A DNA stretch of 49,492 nucleotides from Sphingopyxis sp. LC81 (GTDB lineage: Bacteria > Pseudomonadota > Alphaproteobacteria > Sphingomonadales > Sphingomonadaceae), in the NCBI RefSeq assembly GCF_000756375.1, contig NZ_JNFD01000043.1, positions 1-49,492 on the forward strand, in the 5' to 3' direction. Below, one piece after another: positions 41,010-49,492 of this stretch. The notes under the pieces were generated by a model, which was not told the origin of the DNA, did not search any database, and was given only the letters and a program-made list of their open reading frames with translations. Numbering within the stretch: position 1 is the first letter of the stretch; each line of letters opens with the position of its first letter. A program made the translations under genes and the position numbers.

Positions 41010-42140
41010 TCAATCGCCCGGAAAGCGCACGACGAGGTTCGGCGGCGGAAAGCTGTTCCGCACCGTTTCGGAGCGATCGGCCGGCGGCCATGCTTCGCGG
41101 CGGGAAAAGCTTTCGATCGTGGCATATTGCCCCAGCCGCGTGAGCGCGGTGACGACATAGGGCTGCCCCTCGGCGCCGAGGATCGACGCGCGGTCGGCGA
41201 GGTGGAAATGCAGGTGCGGCGCGCTGGCCTGCCCGGTGAAGCCGAGAAAGCCGACGACCTGCCCCACCTTGACGCGGTCGCCGACCGCGACCGGGGCGCC
41301 CTGTTTCATATGTTCGTAGGTCGCGATGCGGCCGCCGCCGATGTCGAGCATAACGAAATTGCCGCTGGCGTCGGCGATGCCGGGCCTCGGCCGGCCCGAT
41401 ATGGTGGCGGGATCGGGGACATCGTCGCGCACCGCGACGATCGTGCCGTCGGCGACCGCGAGCACCTCGGCGCCGAATCCATAATGATTTGCCGGGATAT
41501 TGGCGTCGCCCGACGACAATTTTCCTTTCGTGTCGACCTTCATATAGTCGATCGCGAAGCGGCCGGGCAGCGTGGCCGACCCCTCGGTGGCGTAGAAGAC
41601 ACGGCGGTGCCCGCGCTCCATGCCGGGATCGTACACCGCGACCCATGGCCCGCCGCGCAGCGGCGGCGACAGGCGGGCTAGGGCGGTGGTTTCCGGCGTC
41701 GCTGTGCCACCCGAGATCGTGAAGCTGGCGCCGTCGGCACCGGCCTTGCCGAGCGTGAGTTCATGCGAAATCCCGCCGCGCGGCAAATCGGCCATGACCG
41801 GTGCGTTGATATAGACGACCGCGCGGCGACCGGGCGGAATGATTCGCGCATCGGGCTCGACCGGTCCGACAAGCCCGATGGCCTTCGCCAGCTCGTCGCC
41901 GGCGTAGGTCTTGAGCGGCGTTCCCTTGTCGCCGACTTTCACGACAAGCTGGTCCAGCCGCAGCGGAAGACTGGCAAAATTGGTAAGGTGCAGTTCGTAA
42001 ACGAGCTGGTCGGCAGCGCCGATGCGTACAACATCGGGCGTCTCGGCGACCTGGATATCGAGCGCCTGGTTCACTTGTGCCGTCGCGGCGCCCTGGCCGG
42101 CGAGCGCCGACAACACCAAAACTAGAAGCTTTATCCGCAT
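41010..42140 (-). CDS. exported M23 family metallopeptidase
   Basis: The ATG at 42138-42140 has GAGGGA about seven bases upstream and opens into a signal peptide ([18 protein letters not shown]); a longer frame runs on upstream. The 376-residue product has an N-terminal beta-rich domain (about 25-190) and a C-terminal M23 endopeptidase domain, with [37 protein letters not shown] and the HLHFH zinc motif. The first zinc ligand (HxxxD) is less clear, with NHYGFG in its place. Such enzymes cut peptidoglycan peptide bridges or act as LytM regulators. It converges with the small lipoprotein gene. Confidence 0.87.
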   Translation of the reverse strand: MRIKLLVLVLSALAGQGAATAQVNQALDIQVAETPDVVRIGAADQLVYELHLTNFASLPLRLDQLVVKVGDKGTPLKTYAGDELAKAIGLVGPVEPDARIIPPGRRAVVYINAPVMADLPRGGISHELTLGKAGADGASFTISGGTATPETTALARLSPPLRGGPWVAVYDPGMERGHRRVFYATEGSATLPGRFAIDYMKVDTKGKLSSGDANIPANHYGFGAEVLAVADGTIVAVRDDVPDPATISGRPRPGIADASGNFVMLDIGGGRIATYEHMKQGAPVAVGDRVKVGQVVGFLGFTGQASAPHLHFHLADRASILGAEGQPYVVTALTRLGQYATIESFSRREAWPPADRSETVRNSFPPPNLVVRFPGD

Positions 42141-42345
42141 CTTCGCTTCCCTCATCCCACATTTCGACCTTGCCCGATTATCAACTCGGGCCCGGGACGT
42201 CATCCGAAAGACGGACCGGCTCGCCGCACGCCTTTGCCGCGCACAAGAATATCTGAGGCTACCCGGGGGTAGAATTGGCGCCGAACTTGTGCTTAGGCGG
42301 CGCCGATCCTCTCCCCTTCCAGAGTCGAAAGGCCCGGCAGACCTC

Positions 42346-43554
<1,209 letters not shown>

Positions 43555-43563
43555 AAATCCAAC

Positions 43564-43587
43564 CCTCCCTCGCACCCGCGAGGGAGG
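43564..43587 (+). terminator. hairpin after sucC
   Basis: CCTCCCTCGC-ACCC-GCGAGGGAGG is a perfect ten-base-pair stem with a four-base loop, starting nine bases after the sucC stop. There is no T-run, so it may be a weak terminator, an RNA stabiliser or a short intergenic repeat. Confidence 0.55.
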
Positions 43588-43602
43588 AGTAGGGACTGCT
43601 AG

Positions 43603-43620
43603 TTGACGTTTACGTAAACG
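43603..43620. promoter_or_regulatory. palindromic operator upstream of etfBA
   Basis: TTGACGTTTACGTAAACG contains the perfect 14-base palindrome CGTTTACGTAAACG (43607-43620). The TTGACG at its left could serve as a -35. It lies 48-65 bases before the etfB start and matches the core of the site at 10516-10533 in 14 of 16 positions. Operators of this look are known for MerR-type regulators of branched-chain amino acid and fatty acid breakdown, so that class is a guess. Confidence 0.55.
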
Positions 43621-43667
43621 CCAATTATGGCGCAGTGCACAATTTTTCGAGAGGAGCTGTCGAAGCT

Positions 43668-44417
43668 ATGAAAATCCTCGTCCCCGTAAAGCGGGTGCTC
43701 GATTATAACGTCAAGCCGCGGGTCAAGGCCGACGGCACGGGCGTTGACCTGGCCAATGTGAAGATGTCGATGAACCCGTTCGATGAGATCGGCGTCGAAG
43801 AAGCGATTCGCCTGAAGGAAAAGGGCGTCGCGACCGAGATCATCGCGGTTTCCGTCGGCCCGGCCAAGGCGCAGGAAACGCTGCGCACCGCGCTCGCGAT
43901 GGGCGCCGACCGCGCAATCCTCGTCCAGACCGATGACGCCGTTGAGCCGCTCGCGCTCGCGAAGATCTTCAAGGCGATCGCCGATGCCGAACAGCCGGGT
44001 CTCGTGATCCTCGGCAAGCAGGCGATCGACGACGACAACAACCAGACCGGCCAGATGCTCGCTGCACTCACCGGCTGGGCGCAGGGCACCTTCGCCAGCG
44101 CGGTCAACGTCGATGGCGATAGCGTCAATGTGACGCGCGAAGTCGACGGCGGCCTCGAGACGGTGAAGCTGAAACTTCCCGCGATCGTCACCACCGACCT
44201 TCGTCTGAACGAGCCGCGCTACGCGTCGCTGCCGAACATCATGAAGGCAAAGTCGAAGCCGCTCGATACCAAGTCGCCCGCCGATTACGGCGTCGATACG
44301 GCGCCGCGCGTCAAGACGCTCAAGGTTTCGGAACCGCCCGTCCGCTCGGCCGGCGTCAAGGTCGCCGATGTCGATGAACTGGTTGCCAAGCTCAAAGCGC
44401 TGGGAGTGCATTCATGA
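43668..44417 (+). CDS. etfB: electron transfer flavoprotein beta subunit
   Basis: The ATG at 43668 has GAGGAG upstream and gives the usual N-terminus ([18 protein letters not shown]), 249 residues. Family motifs include [37 protein letters not shown] and the ending LKALGVHS. With EtfA it carries electrons from acyl-CoA and other dehydrogenases to ETF-ubiquinone oxidoreductase. Its stop overlaps the start of etfA by four bases (ATGA), and the palindrome at 43603-43620 lies before the pair. Confidence 0.97.
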   Translation: MKILVPVKRVLDYNVKPRVKADGTGVDLANVKMSMNPFDEIGVEEAIRLKEKGVATEIIAVSVGPAKAQETLRTALAMGADRAILVQTDDAVEPLALAKIFKAIADAEQPGLVILGKQAIDDDNNQTGQMLAALTGWAQGTFASAVNVDGDSVNVTREVDGGLETVKLKLPAIVTTDLRLNEPRYASLPNIMKAKSKPLDTKSPADYGVDTAPRVKTLKVSEPPVRSAGVKVADVDELVAKLKALGVHS

Positions 44418-45343
44418 AAACTCTGGTTTGGGTCGAACATGACGGCAGCGCCGTCAAGGACGCCACGCTCGCCGCGGTGACCGCCGCCGCGAAGCTCGGC
44501 GAAGTCCACCTCCTCGTCGCCGGTAGCGGCGTCGATGGCGTCGCCAAGGAAGCCGCGCAGATCGCCGGCGTGGGCAAGGTGCATGTCGCCGACAACGCCG
44601 CTTTCGGTCACAACCTGCCCGAAAATGTCGCACCGCTCGTCGCCGACCTCATGGGTTCGCACGATGCATTCGTTGCGCCCGCGACGACCACCGGCAAGAA
44701 TATCGCGCCGCGCGTCGCCGCCTTGCTCGACGTGATGCAGATTTCGGAAATCCTGTCGGTCGAAGGTCCGAAGACCTTCACCCGTCCGATCTACGCCGGC
44801 AACGCGATCGCGACCGTCGAGAGCAGCGACGCGAAGCTCGTTCTCACCGTTCGCGGCACCGCCTTTGAAAAGGCTGCCACCTCGGGCGGTTCGGGCGCGG
44901 TCGAAGCCGTCTCGGCTGGCGGCGATACCGGCATCTCGAGCTTCGTCGGCGCCGAAATCGCCAAGTCGGAGCGTCCCGAGCTGACCTCGGCGAAGATCAT
45001 CGTGTCAGGCGGCCGCGCGCTCGGTTCGAGCGAGAAGTATGAGGAAGTCATCGTACCGCTCGCCGACAAGCTCGGCGCCGCGCTCGGTGCTTCGCGCGCC
45101 GCGGTCGATGCGGGTTATGTCCCCAACGACTATCAGGTCGGCCAGACCGGCAAGATCGTCGCGCCGCAGGTCTATTTCGCGATCGGCATCTCGGGCGCGA
45201 TCCAGCATCTCGCCGGGATGAAGGATTCGAAGACGATCGTCGCGATCAACAAGGACGAAGACGCCCCGATCTTCCAGGTCGCCGACTTCGGCCTCGTCGC
45301 CGATCTCTTCAATGCCGTTCCCGAACTGACCGGCAAGATCTAA
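44414..45343 (+). CDS. etfA: electron transfer flavoprotein alpha subunit
   Basis: This 309-residue protein has the C-terminal FAD-binding domain of Etf[56 protein letters not shown] and [20 protein letters not shown]. The N-terminal domain is the usual Rossmann-like fold. The ATG overlaps the etfB stop (ATGA) and has GGGAG eight bases upstream, so the two subunits are translationally coupled. It serves beta-oxidation and related dehydrogenases in the cytoplasm. The DUF389 gene starts 12 bases after it. Confidence 0.97.
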   Translation: MKTLVWVEHDGSAVKDATLAAVTAAAKLGEVHLLVAGSGVDGVAKEAAQIAGVGKVHVADNAAFGHNLPENVAPLVADLMGSHDAFVAPATTTGKNIAPRVAALLDVMQISEILSVEGPKTFTRPIYAGNAIATVESSDAKLVLTVRGTAFEKAATSGGSGAVEAVSAGGDTGISSFVGAEIAKSERPELTSAKIIVSGGRALGSSEKYEEVIVPLADKLGAALGASRAAVDAGYVPNDYQVGQTGKIVAPQVYFAIGISGAIQHLAGMKDSKTIVAINKDEDAPIFQVADFGLVADLFNAVPELTGKI

Positions 45344-45355
45344 CCGGCAGCTGCA

Positions 45356-46696
45356 GTGGCCGGTAACCATCCCGGAGTGCCCGGACTGGGCGACGCGCCG
45401 TTCAATGCCGGCGGTCGCCGCGCGGCGCGGAACGCGGACCATCACGATGCGGTCGAGGGCGACGACGCCCTCGACCGCTCGTTGATTCTGGCGAGCGTTG
45501 CGCGCGATGCGCGGCTCGACAAGAAATTCCTCCTGCTGACCATCCTCGCGGCGATGATCGCCACGCTGGGCCTGCTGCAAAGCTCGACCGCGGTCGTCAT
45601 CGGCGCGATGCTCGTGTCGCCGCTGATGGGGCCGATCATGGGGGTTGGCTTCGGCCTTGCGACCCTCGAAACCAATCTGATTCGCCGCTCGCTCGTGACG
45701 CTCGCCGCGGGCATGGCGGTCGCGGTGCTCGTCGCGATGCTGATCATCTGGCTGTCGCCGATCAAGGACGTCACCCCCGAACTTCGCGCGCGGACCCAGC
45801 CCACCCTGCTCGACCTCGGGGTCGCGGTGGTTGGCGGGATTGCCGGCGTCTATGCGATCATGCGCAAGCTGTCGGGGGTGATGGTCGGCGTTGCGATTGC
45901 GACCGCGCTGGTGCCGCCGCTGTCGACCGTCGGCTTCGGCCTCGCGACGGGCCGCCTCGATTTCGCACTCGGCGCGGCGCTCCTCTTCCTCACCAACACG
46001 CTCGCCATCGCCTTTGCCGCGACGATCGTCGCGCGCCTCAATCATTTTGGGCCGTCGCTGACGCCGCAGCATACGGCGATGCAGGTCGTGGGCATCGCCC
46101 TGACGCTCGGCATATTGTCGATCCCGCTCGCGCTCACGCTCAACAGCCTGGCGGGCGAAGTCCGCGCGCGGTCGGTGGTCCAGACCGAACTGCGCGCCAT
46201 GCTCGGCGAAAGCGACCGCGTCGACAGCCTCAACGTGCGGATGGAACATGACGCCATCGCGGTCGATGGCGTCGTGCTGGTCGATCGCTATGCGGGCCGG
46301 CTCGATACGCAACTCGCGGCGAAGATCGGCGCCGAGCTGGGTCGCGAGGTGCACGTCAATATCGTCCAGCTGCGGCAGCAGACCAACGCCGCGGTGCAGG
46401 TCGAGGAACAGCTCAATCGCCGTCTCGCCGCGCTCGAACAGCGCGATGAGGACAGCCGCGCAATCCTCGCCGGCCTGACCGTCGGTGAATTGCTGCCGCG
46501 CGAACGGGTGCTGGTCGACGGGCAGGCGCGCCGTGTCATCGTCCAGCGCGACCGCGAGGCAGAGGGCGAGCAGGTCGCCGCCGCGATCGACCGCATCATG
46601 GCTTCGGTACAGGCGGACCATCCGCAATGGCTGATCCAGAACGGAAGCCTCACGGCCGCAGAGGCGCCCGCGGCGGAAACAGCCGCGACCGAATAA
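45356..46696 (+). CDS. DUF389 family membrane protein
   Basis: This 446-residue protein has about six membrane helices in the first 230 residues ([39 protein letters not shown], and others), including the family signature [14 protein letters not shown] and [17 protein letters not shown] soluble C-terminal half (about 240-440) has a coiled-coil-like stretch ([19 protein letters not shown]). The function of DUF389 is unknown. The start is GTG at 45356, only 12 bases after etfA, with no strong ribosome binding site. It may be co-transcribed with etfBA. Confidence 0.9.
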   Translation: MAGNHPGVPGLGDAPFNAGGRRAARNADHHDAVEGDDALDRSLILASVARDARLDKKFLLLTILAAMIATLGLLQSSTAVVIGAMLVSPLMGPIMGVGFGLATLETNLIRRSLVTLAAGMAVAVLVAMLIIWLSPIKDVTPELRARTQPTLLDLGVAVVGGIAGVYAIMRKLSGVMVGVAIATALVPPLSTVGFGLATGRLDFALGAALLFLTNTLAIAFAATIVARLNHFGPSLTPQHTAMQVVGIALTLGILSIPLALTLNSLAGEVRARSVVQTELRAMLGESDRVDSLNVRMEHDAIAVDGVVLVDRYAGRLDTQLAAKIGAELGREVHVNIVQLRQQTNAAVQVEEQLNRRLAALEQRDEDSRAILAGLTVGELLPRERVLVDGQARRVIVQRDREAEGEQVAAAIDRIMASVQADHPQWLIQNGSLTAAEAPAAETAATE

Positions 46697-46788
46697 CCCT
46701 GCGCAGACCTATTCGGGTTGACCTGTGGCGCCCGATCCCATGTGATGTGCGCCGAACCCGGCGGACGGCCGGGCAGGGGAGAGGCGAT

Positions 46789-48069
46789 ATGCGCGGCAAG
46801 CGACTGGCGTTGGCGATGATGATGGCGAGTGCGGGCGTGGCGGCGATCGCTCCGCCGTTCCATGCACAGGCAGCGCCGCGCGAAGCGGTGACGATCGACA
46901 AGGCGCGGATCGATGCCGCGCTGAAGGCGATGATCGCCGACGGCCGCGCTGCGGGCAGCTCGGCGCTGATCTGGCAGGACGGGCGCGAAGTCTATTTCGG
47001 CAGCGCCGGCATGGCCGACCGCGACGCGAAGCGCCCGATGCGCCGCGACACGATCGCGCAAATCTATTCGATGACCAAGCCCGTGACCGGCGTCGCGCTG
47101 ATGCAGCTCTGGGAGGCGGGCAAGTTCCGCCTCGACGACCCGCTCGCCAAATATCTCCCCGAATATGCGAATATGCGCGTCTATGCCGGGAAGGACACCG
47201 CGGGCCAGCCGCGCTATGTCGCGGCCGAACGCCCGATCACCGTCCGCGACATCCTGCGCCACACTGCGGGTTTCGCCTATGGCGCCGGACCGACGCCCGC
47301 ACACGACGCCTATGTCGCCGCCGAACCGCTCGCGCTGGCGATTCCGCTTGCCGAAGCGAGCAAGCGACTGGCGACAGTGCCGCTGCTGTACCAGCCCGGC
47401 ACCCAGTGGGAATATAGCATCGCGGTCGATGTGCAGGCGGCGCTCGTCGAGAAGCTCTCGGGCCAGCCCTTCGCGGCCTATGTCCAAACCCATATCTTCG
47501 AACCGCTGGGGATGCGGGAGACCGCGTGGCGCCAGCCCGACGCGCGGCTGCCGCGCTTCGCGGCGATGAATGTGAAGAAGGATGGCAAGCTGATCCAGCA
47601 AGCCGCGGCCGAGGCGCAGGTGCTGAATTTCAGGGATCATGCGCTGACCCCCGGCGGCTTCGGCCTCGCCTCCACCCTCGACGATTATCAGCGCTTCGCC
47701 CGGATGTTGTTGAACAAGGGGGAACTCGATGGCGCGCGCATCCTCAAGCCTTCGACCGTCAAGCTGATGGCGACCGACCAGCTCGACCCCGCGATCAAGG
47801 AACGCGCGTGGCTCCCCGGCAAGGGCGCGGTCGGCTTCGGTTTCGACTTCGCGGTGCGCAAATCGCCGCCGCAGACGTCACAGGAAAATCGCGGCGCGAC
47901 GGGCGAATATTTCTGGGACGGCATGGCCTCGACCCTCTTCTGGGTCGATCCGGCGAACAAGCTGACCGCGGTCTTCTTCGTCCAGACCATTCCTTATGAC
48001 GGCACCCTCCACCGCGATTTTCGCGCTGCCGTCTATGGGCTGGACTATAAGGGACCGGCGGGCGATTAG
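46789..48069 (+). CDS. exported class C beta-lactamase-fold serine hydrolase
   Basis: The ATG at 46789 has GGGGAGAGG upstream; a longer open frame covers other sequence before it. The 426-residue product has a signal peptide (LALAMMMASAGVAAIAPPFHAQA) and the S94-MT-K97 catalytic pair in YSMTKPVTG. The Tyr motif is YSIAVD rather than the Y-A/S-N of true class C enzymes, and the KTG box is replaced by WDGMAST. This pattern fits the EstB-type esterase branch of the family rather than a beta-lactamase. It appears monocistronic. Confidence 0.9.
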   Translation: MRGKRLALAMMMASAGVAAIAPPFHAQAAPREAVTIDKARIDAALKAMIADGRAAGSSALIWQDGREVYFGSAGMADRDAKRPMRRDTIAQIYSMTKPVTGVALMQLWEAGKFRLDDPLAKYLPEYANMRVYAGKDTAGQPRYVAAERPITVRDILRHTAGFAYGAGPTPAHDAYVAAEPLALAIPLAEASKRLATVPLLYQPGTQWEYSIAVDVQAALVEKLSGQPFAAYVQTHIFEPLGMRETAWRQPDARLPRFAAMNVKKDGKLIQQAAAEAQVLNFRDHALTPGGFGLASTLDDYQRFARMLLNKGELDGARILKPSTVKLMATDQLDPAIKERAWLPGKGAVGFGFDFAVRKSPPQTSQENRGATGEYFWDGMASTLFWVDPANKLTAVFFVQTIPYDGTLHRDFRAAVYGLDYKGPAGD

Positions 48070-48122
48070 CCTGTCATCCTTTTGTCATCGCGATGTCCTT
48101 GAGCGGCGCGAGGAGTTTTCAG

Positions 48123-49115
48123 ATGTCCCAGCCCGACAAACGCACCCTGCTCGCCGAAGGCCTTGCGGCCGGCGATGACGATAGCGCGCTCCACGCGCGC
48201 CTCGCCGCCGCGGGCGTGTCGGCGGCGGCGGCGAAATATGAGGTCGACCGGCTGGCGAAGGATCCGATGGCGGCGATGCTGCGGCGGCAGGCGGCGCGGA
48301 TGGCGAAGCAGGGCTGGCTGCTCGCCAATCAGGAACGGCTGGCGCGCGAGGCCGAGGGCGGCTTCGCGCTCGACACGCTCGCTGCGCCCGATGCCGAGCA
48401 TTTCTATCGCCACTATTATGAGGTCAACCGGCCCGCGAAGCTGACGGGCATCGTCGATCATTGGCCCGCGCTGGCGCGCTGGTCGCTCGACCATTTCGCC
48501 GCGGCCGCGGGCGATGCCGTGGTCGAGGCGCAGGTCGAGCGCGAGCGCGACCCCGACTATGAGCTGGCGAAGGACGATCACCGCCGCCTCGTCCGTTTCG
48601 CCGAACTGATCGACTGGCTCCGCAAGGACGAGGCGAGCAACGACATTTACCTCACCGCTTACAACAGCGGAGCCAACGCCGCGGCGCTCGCTCCCTTGTG
48701 GGACGATATGGCGCCGATCGCGCTGCTCGACGATACGCGCCCGCGCGACGGCTTTTTCTGGCTCGGACCCAGGGGCACGCTGACCCCCTGGCACCATGAT
48801 CTCACCAACAATCTGCTCGTGCAGGTGATCGGGCGCAAGCGCGTGCGGATGGCGCCGCCATGGGCGTTCGCGCGGATGCGCAACAGCCGCCATTGCTTCT
48901 CCGACTGGGGCAATGAGGCGCTGCCCGCCGGCCATGGTGATGCGGCCGTACCGCCGGTACTCGAAACAATCATCGGCCCGGGCGAAGCGATCTTCCTTCC
49001 CGTCGGCTGGTGGCATCAGGTCGAAGCGCTCGACCTGTCGGCGAGCATGAGTTTCACGAGCTTTCGCCGGCCCAACACGCATGTCGAGGACTATGCATCA
49101 TGGGGCGATTTGTGA
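48123..49115 (+). CDS. cupin-like (JmjC-type) oxygenase domain protein
   Basis: The ATG at 48123 has GAGGAG about eight bases upstream, and gives 330 residues. The N-terminal 75 residues are helical (ALHARLAAAGVSAAAAKYEVDRL); the rest is a cupin_8/JmjC fold related to factor-inhibiting-HIF hydroxylases. The Fe(II) ligands are H224 and D226 in TPWHHDLTNN and H298 in GWWHQVEALD. A basic KR pair near 238-240 could bind 2-oxoglutarate. It probably hydroxylates a protein or small substrate, but which one is unknown. Confidence 0.88.
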   Translation: MSQPDKRTLLAEGLAAGDDDSALHARLAAAGVSAAAAKYEVDRLAKDPMAAMLRRQAARMAKQGWLLANQERLAREAEGGFALDTLAAPDAEHFYRHYYEVNRPAKLTGIVDHWPALARWSLDHFAAAAGDAVVEAQVERERDPDYELAKDDHRRLVRFAELIDWLRKDEASNDIYLTAYNSGANAAALAPLWDDMAPIALLDDTRPRDGFFWLGPRGTLTPWHHDLTNNLLVQVIGRKRVRMAPPWAFARMRNSRHCFSDWGNEALPAGHGDAAVPPVLETIIGPGEAIFLPVGWWHQVEALDLSASMSFTSFRRPNTHVEDYASWGDL

Positions 49116-49228
49116 CGGTCTAGCGGATTTGGCGCTCCTTGAGGCGGTGTTTTCGCTTTCTTGGTCCGTACCTATCCTGACGCGATTGGCGGCTTGCGCT
49201 CATCGGCCCAAGACCGCACGATCCCCGC

Positions 49229-49492
49229 ATGACGGTTCTTCCTGACTTGCTCCCGGCCTTGATGGCGCGCGTCGCCGGCCCCGGCGTTTTGTCGGGCCTG
49301 ACGCGCTTGTCGGGCGGCGCGAACATGGAGAGCTTCGCGTTCGATTGGGCGGGGGAAGGCTATGTGCTGCGGCGTGCGCCGTCGGCGGATTATATGGCGG
49401 ACCGTCCGTTCGGCCATGTCGACGAGGCGGCGCTGGTGATGGCGGCGTTTGATGCGGGGGTGAAGGCGCCCGAGGTGGTCGGCGTGCTCGCG
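49229..49492 (+). CDS. phosphotransferase family protein (APH/choline kinase-like), partial
   Basis: A frame from the ATG at 49229 stays open to the window end (88 codons visible). It contains GLTRLSGGANMESFAFDW followed by YVLRRAP, the N-terminal glycine-rich loop and ATP-contact lysine/arginine region of the aminoglycoside phosphotransferase/choline kinase superfamily. The sequence type is that often found with acyl-CoA dehydrogenases in alphaproteobacteria. The rest of the gene lies outside. No clear ribosome binding site is seen. Confidence 0.8.
   Translation, partial: MTVLPDLLPALMARVAGPGVLSGLTRLSGGANMESFAFDWAGEGYVLRRAPSADYMADRPFGHVDEAALVMAAFDAGVKAPEVVGVLA

Overview
The window looks like a stretch of core chromosome from an alphaproteobacterium of the order Sphingomonadales, most like Sphingopyxis or Sphingomonas. 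The grounds are high GC with strong G/C preference at third codon positions, the TrcR (DUF1013) and DUF1192 proteins, the sphingomonad style of small lipoproteins, and a GC-rich intergenic inverted repeat present in two copies. This is an inference from sequence character, not a database match. I see no rRNA, tRNA, CRISPR array, integrase, transposase or prophage.

Layout. 1-6.1 kb, mostly minus strand: a possible partial gene at the left edge, an aldehyde dehydrogenase, a secreted M20 carboxypeptidase, an FMN reductase, a cadherin plus PQQ sugar-dehydrogenase lipoprotein and a small lipoprotein. 6.2-8.2 kb: the nitrogen unit glnB-glnA, read leftwards from a convincing sigma-54 promoter. 8.3-13.8 kb: a lipoprotein quinohemoprotein alcohol dehydrogenase, methionine aminopeptidase and ClpA. 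14.4-19.6 kb: a HerA-like ATPase diverging from a small gene, DUF1192, a quinone oxidoreductase, a lipoprotein, a GST-like protein and an azoreductase divergent from a LysR regulator. 20.7-27.3 kb: trcR, an MBL hydrolase coupled to a TraB/GumN-like protein, a small membrane protein, a DUF481 outer-membrane protein, and an M20-like protein with altered metal ligands next to a HExxH protein. 27.4-34.5 kb: class I fumarase with a small membrane protein, a membrane protein, a Fur/Zur regulator, a MerC-like protein, an OYE-family oxidoreductase and FadD. 34.6-42.1 kb: a periplasmic protein, the PabB-PabC fusion, an aspartate aminotransferase, a 35-residue membrane microprotein coupled to exported MsrA, a class A beta-lactamase-fold lipoprotein, a small lipoprotein and an M23 peptidase. 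42.3-49.5 kb: sucC, etfB-etfA, DUF389, a class C beta-lactamase-fold hydrolase, a JmjC/cupin protein and a partial phosphotransferase.

How the genes fit together. Much of the window is central and redox metabolism: fumarase, succinyl-CoA ligase beta, ETF, FadD, and aldehyde and quinoprotein dehydrogenases. One palindromic sequence lies before both the quinoprotein dehydrogenase and etfBA, which suggests a shared regulator of a catabolic regulon. There is also a nitrogen-control pair, a zinc-type regulator beside a MerC-like gene, and many exported hydrolases and lipoproteins.

No obvious new multi-gene defence or biosynthetic system is present. The observations most worth following are the shared operator, the microprotein coupled to msrA, the M20-like protein lacking canonical metal ligands, the sigma-54 promoter and the paired inverted-repeat elements.
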